Shown here: positions 6,956 to 12,886 of the stretch, in pieces
Position numbering within the stretch: the stretch's first letter is position 1
Layout: each line of letters opens with the position of its first letter
From: Bacillota bacterium
GTDB taxonomy: Bacteria; Bacillota; Clostridia; Peptostreptococcales; Anaerovoracaceae
Reading direction: 5' to 3'
Assembly: GCA_022706625.1 (NCBI GenBank)
Contig: JAKJCD010000034.1
Coordinates: 369-13,254, forward strand
Length of the DNA stretch: 12,886 bases
Translations under genes and position numbers: made by a program
Notes under the pieces: model-generated
Database searches by the model: none
What the model was told of the DNA's origin: nothing
What the model saw: the letters and a program-made list of their open reading frames with translations, nothing else

Positions 6956-9208
6956 ATGAATAAAGAAATAATAAAAATAAGCGGGATGAATTGTGCTGCC
7001 TGCTCCAGCCGGGTTGAAAAAGCGCTGAGCAAAACGGAAGGCATAACCTCTGCTTCAGTTAATCTGGCAGCGAAGACCGCATCAGTCGAATACGACCCTG
7101 AAATAATAAAATTGTCCGAAATAGAGGCCGTGATAGAAAAGACCGGCTACGGGATAATTCGCAAAGAGAAAAAGGCCGGCAAGGATGAGCATAAGCTCAG
7201 AAAAGAAAAAGAGATCCGTATCTTGAGACAAAAGCTCCTCGTATCGGCGATTTTTGCCGCCCCTTTGTTATATTTAGCTATGGCTCCCATGATTCCCGGT
7301 ATCACGCTTCCGATCCTCGGGTTTTTAGATCCTGTACAACATCCGTTGCCCTACGCGACAGCTCAAATGATATTGGTTATACCCATAGTGATTGCCGGAA
7401 ATAAGTTTTATTTCATTGGCTATAAAGCCATTATTCAAAGGAGCCCCAACATGGATTCCCTCATTGCCATGGGAACTACAGCAGCCATCGTCTATAGCCT
7501 ATATGCGATATATAATATTGCGAAAGGAGACCCTTATGCAATACACAGCTTGTATTTTGAATCAGCAGGGGTGATCATAACCCTCATCCTGCTTGGGAAA
7601 TCTCTGGAAGCCATTTCAATGGGAAAAACCTCCGATGCTATTAAAAAGCTCATGGGGCTTGCTCCCAAAACCGCCGCAGTGATTCAGAACGGAGCAGAGC
7701 TGGTGATTCCTGTCGAGGATGTGGAAATCAATCAAATAATTCTGGTTAAACCGGGGGAAAGGATACCGGTAGACGGGGAGGTCATAGAAGGCTATACCGC
7801 TGTTGATGAATCGATGCTCACCGGGGAAAGCATACCTATCGACAAGAAGGCCGGTGACAAGGTGTATGCAGCTACTATCAACAAGAACGGGATGATCCGC
7901 TTCCGCGCCACAAATGTAGGGGGAGACACAGCTCTTGCACAAATAATAAGGCTGGTGGAAGACGCTCAGGGTTCTAAAGCACCCATTGCAAAGATGGCCG
8001 ATATAGTGTCGGGATATTTCGTTCCCGTCGTAGCGGCTATCGCAGTCCTTTCTTTTGCGGTCTGGCTGATTGCCGGTAAAAGCTTTGAATTTGCGCTTAC
8101 AGTTTTCATTTCGGTGCTTGTGATTGCATGCCCATGTGCACTGGGTTTGGCAACACCTACTGCTATAATGGTGGGCACCGGCAAGGGGGCGGAATACGGG
8201 ATCCTGATAAAAAGCGGCGAAGCCCTTGAAACTACACATAAAATCGACATAATCGTCTTCGATAAAACCGGAACCATAACCGAAGGGAGACCGGAAGTCA
8301 CAGATGTTGTCGCAGTTCATGGTGTTGCGGAGGAACGACTCGTCCAAATCGTGGCCTCCGGTGAAAAAGGTTCAGAACACCCTCTCGGAGACGCCATTGT
8401 CAGGAAGGCGGAAAAGGAAGGCTTAGAGTTATATAATGCAGATGGTTTCCAAGCCATTCCCGGTCATGGCATCGAAGCCGTCATAGATGGGATCAATGTT
8501 TTGGCCGGCAACCGTAAACTGATGACAGACAGGAACATACTTCTCACGGAGCTGAAGGATAAATCGGATATGCTGGCCGCCGAAGGCAAGACACCCATGT
8601 ATATTGCTTTTGACGGGAGATTATCGGGAGTCGTCGCCGTGGCCGACGTGGTTAAACAAAGCAGTGCAAAGGCAATTCAAAGCTTACAGTCAATGGGTAT
8701 TGAGACGGTGATGATCACGGGGGATAATGCGAAAACCGCAGAAGCCATAGCGAAACAGGTGGGTATTGATAAAGTCCTTGCTGAAGTGCTTCCTCAGGAT
8801 AAAGCTGATAAAGTTAAAGAACTTCAAGCAGAAGGCAGAAAGGTAGCTATGGTTGGAGACGGGATCAATGATGCTCCGGCACTGATACAGGCTGATATAG
8901 GAATAGCTATAGGTTCGGGAACGGATGTGGCAATGGAATCCGCCGATATCGTGCTAATGCGGGGAGATCTGTCGGATGTTCCCGCTGCCATTCAGCTTAG
9001 CAAGAGCACTATAAGAAATATTAAACAGAATCTGTTCTGGGCTTTTGGATATAATACAGCAGGCATACCGCTTGCGGCCGGGCTGCTCTACGTCTTCGGC
9101 GGTCCTCTTTTGAATCCCATGTTTGCCGCCGCCGCCATGTCCTTAAGCTCTGTGTCCGTCGTTACAAATGCATTAAGGTTAAGGAGATTCAAACCTCACC
9201 GCTCTTAA
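6956..9208 (+). CDS. copA: Copper-exporting P1B-type ATPase CopA
   Basis: This membrane pump exports Cu(I) (or Ag(I)) using ATP. The 750-residue protein begins with a single heavy-metal-associated domain, with the metal-binding GMNCAAC at 10-16 (C13, C16). Then come the first transmembrane helices (about 90-220), the actuator loop TGES (289-292), the transport-site CPC (392-394) in a transmembrane helix, the phosphorylation site DKTGT (D436), the nucleotide-domain SEHP (473-476) and the hinge GDGIND (634-639). The last helices carry FGYN and MSLSS, the signature of the Cu(I) subgroup (P1B-1) rather than the Zn/Cd type. The start has a strong GGGAGGTG site 7 bases upstream. All catalytic residues are present. 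No CopZ chaperone or CsoR/CopY regulator is encoded in the window. A 77-base gap separates it from the next gene. Confidence 0.96.
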   Translation: MNKEIIKISGMNCAACSSRVEKALSKTEGITSASVNLAAKTASVEYDPEIIKLSEIEAVIEKTGYGIIRKEKKAGKDEHKLRKEKEIRILRQKLLVSAIFAAPLLYLAMAPMIPGITLPILGFLDPVQHPLPYATAQMILVIPIVIAGNKFYFIGYKAIIQRSPNMDSLIAMGTTAAIVYSLYAIYNIAKGDPYAIHSLYFESAGVIITLILLGKSLEAISMGKTSDAIKKLMGLAPKTAAVIQNGAELVIPVEDVEINQIILVKPGERIPVDGEVIEGYTAVDESMLTGESIPIDKKAGDKVYAATINKNGMIRFRATNVGGDTALAQIIRLVEDAQGSKAPIAKMADIVSGYFVPVVAAIAVLSFAVWLIAGKSFEFALTVFISVLVIACPCALGLATPTAIMVGTGKGAEYGILIKSGEALETTHKIDIIVFDKTGTITEGRPEVTDVVAVHGVAEERLVQIVASGEKGSEHPLGDAIVRKAEKEGLELYNADGFQAIPGHGIEAVIDGINVLAGNRKLMTDRNILLTELKDKSDMLAAEGKTPMYIAFDGRLSGVVAVADVVKQSSAKAIQSLQSMGIETVMITGDNAKTAEAIAKQVGIDKVLAEVLPQDKADKVKELQAEGRKVAMVGDGINDAPALIQADIGIAIGSGTDVAMESADIVLMRGDLSDVPAAIQLSKSTIRNIKQNLFWAFGYNTAGIPLAAGLLYVFGGPLLNPMFAAAAMSLSSVSVVTNALRLRRFKPHRS

Positions 9209-9231
9209 AGGGTATGGTTGATAAGAAGGAT

Positions 9232-9259
9232 AGATTCTGATAAGGTGTTAACAGAATCT
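9232..9259 (+). repeat. 8-bp perfect inverted repeat between copA and tcdA
   Basis: AGATTCTG (9232-9239) and CAGAATCT (9252-9259) are separated by 12 bases, 23 bases after the copA stop. The stem is modest and not followed by a T-run, so a terminator is uncertain. An operator upstream of tcdA is equally possible. It marks the most likely transcript boundary between copA and the tcdA group. Confidence 0.4.
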
Positions 9260-9285
9260 TACTTAGATAAAAAGGAAATATATCT

Positions 9286-9999
9286 ATGCCATCACAGTTT
9301 GAAAGGACAGAGCTTCTTATAGGAGCGGAAGGCATTGCCAGGCTGGCAAAGGCTCGTATTGCCGTGTTCGGGATAGGAGGGGTAGGGAGCTATGTTGTGG
9401 AAGCTCTCGTAAGAAGCGGCATAGGTGCCTTGGATCTATTCGATAATGATATAATATGCCTGTCCAATTTAAATCGACAGATCATCGCAACTCATAAAAC
9501 CATAGGAAGGTATAAAGTGGACGCTGCCAAGGAACGGATCGCAGATATCAATCCGGATGCGGTCGTAAAGGCGCACAGGCTGTTTTATTCAAAGGATACG
9601 GCCGATGAAGTCGATTTGTCGGTTTATGATTATATCGTGGATGCTATCGATACGGTTACTGCCAAAATAGAGTTGATCTTGCGAGCGAAGGCGGTAAAAG
9701 TACCTATTATCAGTTCTATGGGAGCAGGGAACAAAATGGATCCCACAGCTTTTTTGGCAGATGATATCTATAATACCTCCGTCTGCCCTCTTGCAAAGGC
9801 AATTCGCAAACAACTTCGTGAGAAAGGTGTGGATAGCCTAAAGGTGGTCTATTCAAAAGAGTCTCCTATAAAGGTCATGCTTGCGGGTAATACGGATCCG
9901 GGCCGGCCTGTACCCGGCAGCAACGGTTTCGTTCCTCCGGCAGCAGGCTTGGTCATCGCAGGTGAAGTAGTCCGGGACCTTATTAACGTTTACAGATAA
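9286..9999 (+). CDS. tcdA: tRNA threonylcarbamoyladenosine dehydratase TcdA (ThiF/E1-like)
   Basis: TcdA activates the carboxylate of t6A37 in ANN-decoding tRNAs with ATP and cyclises it to ct6A, which sharpens decoding. The 237-residue protein is an E1/ThiF-type adenylation domain. The nucleotide loop GIGGVG is at 29-34, the acidic pair D53/D55 is followed by SNLNRQ with R64 (60-65), and VDAIDTVTAK follows. SMGAGNKMDPTAF and the C-terminal PGSNGFVPPAAGLVIAGEVV distinguish TcdA from ThiF, MoeB and HesA. It is somewhat shorter than the 268-residue E. coli protein, and the missing part is at the C-terminus. The start at 9286 has an AAAGGAAA site 7 bases upstream. It heads a closely spaced run with the HD protein and mntP, although no functional link is obvious. 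Confidence 0.93.
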   Translation: MPSQFERTELLIGAEGIARLAKARIAVFGIGGVGSYVVEALVRSGIGALDLFDNDIICLSNLNRQIIATHKTIGRYKVDAAKERIADINPDAVVKAHRLFYSKDTADEVDLSVYDYIVDAIDTVTAKIELILRAKAVKVPIISSMGAGNKMDPTAFLADDIYNTSVCPLAKAIRKQLREKGVDSLKVVYSKESPIKVMLAGNTDPGRPVPGSNGFVPPAAGLVIAGEVVRDLINVYR

Positions 10000-10049
10000 A
10001 TATAATTGGATTAAGATAGAGGCAGATATAAAGAAAGGAACAGATAAGC

Positions 10050-10619
10050 ATGAGTTATGTACCTACGATGGAGCAGGCCCGGGAGATTTTACGAAAATAC
10101 AACAAAGAAGAATTCCATTTAAAACATGGGGAGATCCTTTCCGGTGTCATGAGATATTTCGCCAAGGAGTATGACCCCGGTAGAGAGGAGTTTTGGGCGG
10201 TAGTAGGGATTCTTCACGATCTGGATTTTGAAATGTACCCGGAGGAACATTGCGTTAAAGGGCAGGAAATCATGAAGGAACTGGATCTGGACGAAAGCTT
10301 GATCAGGGCTGCAATGAGCCACGGCTTTGGCTGTACCGGCGTAGATGTGGAGCCTGAGGATATTATGGAAAAAGTCCTTTACGCAACAGACGAGCTTACG
10401 GGGCTTATCGGGGCCGTTGCCATCATGCGGCCGTCAAAAAGCGTGGACGACCTGGAACTGAAATCAGTTAAAAAGAAATATAAGACTCCGGCGTTTGCCG
10501 CAGGCTGCTCCCGGGAGGTCATACAAAAGGGAGCAGATATGCTTGGCTGGGAGTTGGACGACCTTATCAGCAGAACGATTTTGGCGATGCGGAGCCTGAA
10601 TCCGGAAGCAGGGATCTAA
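10050..10619 (+). CDS. HD-domain hydrolase of unknown substrate
   Basis: The 189-residue cytoplasmic protein carries the metal-binding pattern of HD-superfamily phosphohydrolases: H26, the H56-D57 pair in GILHDLDFE, H67, H91 in AAMSHGFG and D114 in YATDELTGL. These could bind one or two divalent metals. It resembles the small stand-alone HD proteins often annotated as HDIG-domain or predicted hydrolases in Clostridia. The substrate is not known and cannot be deduced from the sequence. There is no transmembrane segment and no second domain. The start at 10050 has an AAAGGAA site 9 bases upstream. The gene lies 50 bases after tcdA and only 12 bases before mntP, so it is probably co-transcribed with mntP. 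A metal-dependent nucleotidase is one possibility. Confidence 0.82.
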   Translation: MSYVPTMEQAREILRKYNKEEFHLKHGEILSGVMRYFAKEYDPGREEFWAVVGILHDLDFEMYPEEHCVKGQEIMKELDLDESLIRAAMSHGFGCTGVDVEPEDIMEKVLYATDELTGLIGAVAIMRPSKSVDDLELKSVKKKYKTPAFAAGCSREVIQKGADMLGWELDDLISRTILAMRSLNPEAGI

Positions 10620-10631
10620 AAGGAGATATAC

Positions 10632-11204
10632 ATGGGATATCTCACGCTGTTTTTTATAGCTTTAGGTCTTGCCATGGATGCTTTTGCTGTCTCTATGTCA
10701 AATGGGATCTGTTATAAAAATGCGGGCTTTAAAGAAGCATTTATAACGGCACTGACCTTTGGGACTTTTCAGGCTCTAATGCCTCTCGCCGGTTATTTTG
10801 CGGGCAGGACCGTCAGCGACGCCATAGCATTTTTAGATCATTGGATAGCGCTTGGAATGCTTTCTTTTATCGGTATCAGCATGATCGCGGGGGCGATCAG
10901 GGAAATGCGAAACCCCGATATTGTGCAATGTAAAGCCTATTGCTCTGTAAAGGATCTGATGGTACAGGGGGTCGCCACCAGCATCGACGCTTTGGCGGTA
11001 GGAGTCAGTTTTGCTGTAATTGATACAAACATTTTCGCAGCTGTGGGCCTGATCGGCATCGTTACATTTGTTTGCTGCGTTATCGGAGTCCTTCTGGGAA
11101 AAGGATTCGGTTTTTTAATAAAGGAAAAGGCTGAAATCTTCGGCGGCTGTATTCTAATCATTATAGGCTTGAAAATATTTATCGAGCATACATCAGCAAT
11201 GTAG
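10632..11204 (+). CDS. mntP: Manganese efflux pump MntP
   Basis: MntP exports Mn(II) from the cytoplasm. The 190-residue protein has the usual length (E. coli 188) and about six hydrophobic segments. Its two internally related halves each carry the conserved acidic motif: GLAMDAFAVSM with D16 in the first helix and SIDALAVGVSF with D119 in the fourth. The start at 10632 has an AGGAG site 6 bases upstream that begins just after the stop of the HD gene. MntP genes are often preceded by a yybP-ykoY Mn riboswitch. Here the 12-base gap leaves no room for one, so control must come from an upstream promoter or from the regulator encoded 30 bases downstream. Confidence 0.93.
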   Translation: MGYLTLFFIALGLAMDAFAVSMSNGICYKNAGFKEAFITALTFGTFQALMPLAGYFAGRTVSDAIAFLDHWIALGMLSFIGISMIAGAIREMRNPDIVQCKAYCSVKDLMVQGVATSIDALAVGVSFAVIDTNIFAAVGLIGIVTFVCCVIGVLLGKGFGFLIKEKAEIFGGCILIIIGLKIFIEHTSAM

Positions 11205-11234
11205 CCGGGCGCAGGCCGCAGAAAGGAGCACCAC

Positions 11235-11621
11235 ATGGGCATCCGTGAATCCGGAGAAAACTATCTTGAGACCATCCTGCTTCTGGAGAAAAAAAACGGT
11301 ACAGTCCGATCAGTTGATATCGCAAATGAACTGGAATACTCGAAACCCAGCATAAGCAGGGCGATGGGTATTTTAAAAGAAAACGGTTACATAATAATAG
11401 CAGCTAACGGCGATATTCAGCTTACGGAAAAAGGGCGCGGCTGCGCAATCGGTATCTACGAAAGACACAGGCTGATTGCAGACTTCTTTATAATCGCTTT
11501 GGGAGTCGATGAGAAAACGGCAGATGAAGATGCTTGCAGGATCGAACATGTGATCAGTGAGGAATCATTTGAGAGGATAAGAGATTGGGTCAAAAATCAA
11601 TCCTTTTCCGGCAGGGCATGA
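11235..11621 (+). CDS. DtxR/MntR-family metal-dependent transcriptional regulator
   Basis: The 128-residue protein has an N-terminal winged helix-turn-helix (about 20-62, with VRSVDIANELEYSKPSISRAM) and the metal-binding dimerisation domain (about 65-118), but no C-terminal SH3-like domain. In overall size it resembles MntR. Aligned by eye to MntR and DtxR, the metal-site positions are N9 (Asp in MntR, Met in DtxR), E12, H78, C101 (Glu in MntR, Cys in DtxR), E104 and H105. The set is thus mixed, with a DtxR-like cysteine, so metal choice (Mn or Fe) cannot be fixed. Its location after mntP suggests that it senses the exported metal. AAAGGAG lies 6 bases before the start. The last 25 bases overlap the convergent transporter gene. 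Confidence 0.88.
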   Translation: MGIRESGENYLETILLLEKKNGTVRSVDIANELEYSKPSISRAMGILKENGYIIIAANGDIQLTEKGRGCAIGIYERHRLIADFFIIALGVDEKTADEDACRIEHVISEESFERIRDWVKNQSFSGRA

Positions 11622-12511
11622 ACCCTGCTTTTTCTTTCGGAGACCATGAGGCCTGATATGATCAAAGCTGAGCCGGTCAGAAAAACCCATGTAAGAGGCT
11701 CATGAAGGACGATAATAGAAGCGACTACTGTAACAATAGGGCTGAAATAAATATATGTTGCAGTTTTGACGGAACCGATAATCCCTACTGCATAGTTCCA
11801 TGTAAGAAAGGATACAGCCGATGCTCCGAAGGCAAGAAACAATATGTTTGCCAGGTTTCCGGGATCGGCAAAGCGGCTCAGCCCAAGATGGAATTCAGTG
11901 GACATAAGGGCTGGGATCATAAACAGAAGTCCGTAAAAGAACACTTTTCTTGTTTGCCGAATAAGCGAAAGCTCTTTATTGTCGATAAGAGCAAGAAGAT
12001 TGCAGTAAAAAGCCCATGACAGAGCACCTAAAATCATAAGGATGTCACCCAGAGGGTTCAGCTTTAATACAAAGTTGCCGTTGAAGCTGATCAGGACCAC
12101 ACCTATCATGCATATAAAAAAGCCCATAACAAAATTTCGATTCAGGCCGGTACGGCTGATAAGAAAAAAAGATACTATCGCCGTGAACATGGGCGCAACC
12201 GCTATTATTACTCCGGCATTGGAAGCAAGAGTGTAAATGAGTCCGGTGTTTTGAAACAAGAAATATAATGTAACTCCGCATAATCCTGCGAGAGCATAAA
12301 GCAGCTCTGTTTTGTCCCTTTTAGGTCTGATAGGCTTCGGCGATAATATAAAAAGCAGCAGGTAAGCAAAGATAAAACGGAAAAAGAGTATTTCCGTCGG
12401 TGTGAAATCCGAAAGAAGTACTTTTGTTGAGATAAAGGTGGTTCCCCATATTAAAATGCTGGCACAGGCTGCCATATGTCCCTTAATTCTTCTCTTAGCT
12501 ATGATCTCCAT
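11597..12511 (-). CDS. EamA/DMT-superfamily membrane transporter
   Basis: The 304-residue integral membrane protein has two EamA repeats (about 13-140 and 155-290) and roughly ten hydrophobic helices. The first contains the typical ILIWGTTFISTK, with FFRFIFAYLLL next. The family exports or takes up metabolites, amino acids or drugs, and the substrate cannot be read from sequence. The ATG at 12511 lacks a clear ribosome binding site. An in-frame ATG 12 codons later (12475) has AAGGG four bases upstream and would start just before helix 1, so the true start may be there. A promoter-like pair placed close to 12511 points the same way. The 3' end overlaps the convergent regulator gene by 25 bases. 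A drug/metabolite exporter is the safest description. Confidence 0.88.
   Translation of the reverse strand: MEIIAKRRIKGHMAACASILIWGTTFISTKVLLSDFTPTEILFFRFIFAYLLLFILSPKPIRPKRDKTELLYALAGLCGVTLYFLFQNTGLIYTLASNAGVIIAVAPMFTAIVSFFLISRTGLNRNFVMGFFICMIGVVLISFNGNFVLKLNPLGDILMILGALSWAFYCNLLALIDNKELSLIRQTRKVFFYGLLFMIPALMSTEFHLGLSRFADPGNLANILFLAFGASAVSFLTWNYAVGIIGSVKTATYIYFSPIVTVVASIIVLHEPLTWVFLTGSALIISGLMVSERKSRVHALPEKD
11611..11637 (+). terminator. Intrinsic terminator inside the end of the DtxR-family gene
   Basis: GCAGGG (11611-11616) pairs with CCCTGC (11623-11628) around a 6-base loop that contains the TGA stop of the regulator gene, and TTTTTCTTT follows (11629-11637). It is a clear rho-independent terminator for the + strand transcript. 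On the - strand the same stem lies within the last codons of the convergent transporter gene and lacks an immediate T-run. Confidence 0.85.
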
Positions 12512-12518
12512 GACCGAT

Positions 12519-12547
12519 AGACTATCACAGCATTATTGGAATTGCAA
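12519..12547 (-). promoter_or_regulatory. Candidate promoter of the EamA transporter with palindrome
   Basis: Read on the - strand, TTGCAA (12542-12547) is followed after 17 bases by TAGTCT (12519-12524) with a TG just upstream. The -10-like hexamer sits inside the palindrome GATAGACTATC (12516-12526), which could be a repressor site. Transcription would start almost at the ATG at 12511, which favours the internal start at 12475 or leaderless translation. The matches are imperfect. Confidence 0.3.
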
Positions 12548-12581
12548 CAAGAGAGAAAAATAAAAAATAGTTTTGTCGAAA

Positions 12582-12643
12582 CGTGTTTAAAATTTAGTTA
12601 ATTTGTAGTTCACTAAATAATAAACAGAAAATTTTCGAACACG
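12582..12643. repeat. Nested AT-rich inverted repeats in the divergent intergenic region
   Basis: An outer pair, CGTGTT (12582-12587) with AACACG (12638-12643), encloses an inner pair, ATTTAGT (12592-12598) with ACTAAAT (12612-12618). The outer arms are flanked inward by similar AAATTT tracts. The structure ends two bases before the -35 element of the riboswitch promoter. The surrounding stretch 12527-12645 is otherwise AT-rich and shows no gene. Confidence 0.4.
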
Positions 12644-12645
12644 GA

Positions 12646-12674
12646 TTGACTTGCATTGCTTTTACTGTTAGTCT
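12646..12674 (+). promoter_or_regulatory. Candidate promoter for the cobalamin riboswitch transcript
   Basis: TTGACT (12646-12651, five of six matches to the -35 consensus) is followed after a 17-base spacer by TAGTCT (12669-12674) with an upstream TG (extended -10). A better -10 match, TCTAAT (12672-12677), would need a 20-base spacer. A start near 12681-12685 would place the riboswitch at the very 5' end of the mRNA, as expected. Confidence 0.55.
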
Positions 12675-12696
12675 AATATTACAAAATAATAAAAGC

Positions 12697-12886
12697 GTAT
12701 TATGTTCTGCAAAGGCCGCCGGATATGAGCCATATGCTCCGGGCGGACCTGCGCAGCTAAGAGGGAAGCAGGTGAGAGTCCTGCACGGTCCCGCCGCTGT
12801 AAGCGTGTGGTTTTGTTCGTGGAGTGAGTTAATCACCCGTCACTGGAGAGCAATCTCTGGGAAGACTGACAAAACTGATGAATACA
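12697..12886 (+). ncRNA. Cobalamin riboswitch (adenosylcobalamin-sensing leader RNA)
   Basis: The conserved core is plain: AGAGGGAA (12760-12767), a GCAGG/CCTGC stem around TGAGAGT (12768-12784), CACGGTCCCGCCGCTGTAA (12784-12802) and the B12 box GTCACTGG (12839-12846) followed by GGGAAGACTGAC. A peripheral arm is formed by CCGCC (12716-12720) with GGCGG (12742-12746), around an ATATG/CATAT hairpin. GTATT (12697-12701) can pair with AATAC (12881-12885) as the closing stem. Bound cobalamin normally lowers expression of the downstream gene, usually for B12 or cobalt uptake or B12 synthesis. That gene, and the expression platform, lie beyond the window. Both ends are approximate. Confidence 0.95.

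Noticed and set aside
7616..8347. Open frame of 243 codons on the - strand opposite copA
   Set aside because: It is opposite the P-type ATPase core motifs and its translation is rich in Cys, His and Tyr without any family pattern, so it is a shadow of copA.
10600..10631. yybP-ykoY manganese riboswitch expected before mntP
   Set aside because: Only 12 bases separate the HD gene and mntP, and no such motif is seen upstream of tcdA or the HD gene either.
11702..12019. Open frame of 105 codons on the + strand inside the EamA gene
   Set aside because: It is antisense to a clear ten-helix membrane protein and has low-complexity, unfamily-like sequence.
12594..12836. 80-codon open frame on the - strand over the riboswitch
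   Set aside because: It runs opposite the cobalamin riboswitch core and has no homology-like features. The RNA explains the conservation.
1..12886. CRISPR arrays, insertion sequences, tRNA or rRNA genes, prophage or defence genes
   Set aside because: No regularly spaced repeats, transposase motifs, tRNA-like clover sequences or defence domains were found on either strand.

Overview
The window looks like a chromosomal segment of an anaerobic, amino-acid-fermenting member of the Clostridia (Bacillota). The evidence is a nearly complete Stickland-type ornithine oxidation cluster, Gram-positive style GGAGG ribosome binding sites, and protein sequences closest in style to clostridial families. 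Base composition is moderate, less AT-rich than Acetoanaerobium sticklandii or Clostridioides difficile, so a mid-GC lineage is likely. The exact genus cannot be read from the sequence.

Region 1 (1-6800, + strand) is the ornithine degradation cluster: the last codons of ortA, then ortB, oraS, oraE, a GlmL/MutL-like ATPase and orr, closed by an intrinsic terminator. Orr racemises L-ornithine to D-ornithine. The B12- and PLP-dependent OraSE mutase moves the terminal amino group to give 2,4-diaminopentanoate. A dehydrogenase (Ord, expected just upstream and outside the window) makes 2-amino-4-ketopentanoate, and OrtAB cleaves this with CoA to acetyl-CoA and D-alanine. The GlmL-like protein probably maintains or reactivates the B12 enzyme. 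A strong 14+4 bp hairpin lies between oraE and the glmL-like gene.

Region 2 (6800-11640, + strand) is metal and housekeeping: a copper-exporting P-type ATPase (CopA), a TcdA-type tRNA t6A cyclase, an HD-domain hydrolase of unknown substrate, a MntP manganese exporter, and a DtxR/MntR-type metal regulator. The last four genes are closely spaced and may be co-transcribed. They end at a terminator whose stem-loop lies in the last codons of the regulator gene.

Region 3 (11597-12886) holds a convergent EamA/DMT transporter gene on the - strand whose 3' end overlaps the regulator gene by 25 bases. An AT-rich divergent intergenic region follows, and then a well-conserved cobalamin riboswitch on the + strand whose controlled gene lies beyond the window. 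The riboswitch fits an organism that uses adenosylcobalamin for ornithine fermentation. No mobile element, CRISPR array, tRNA or rRNA was seen. I found no clear novel multi-gene system. The most open points are the reactivase role, the intergenic hairpin, the unusual metal-ligand set of the regulator, and the truncated B12-controlled locus.
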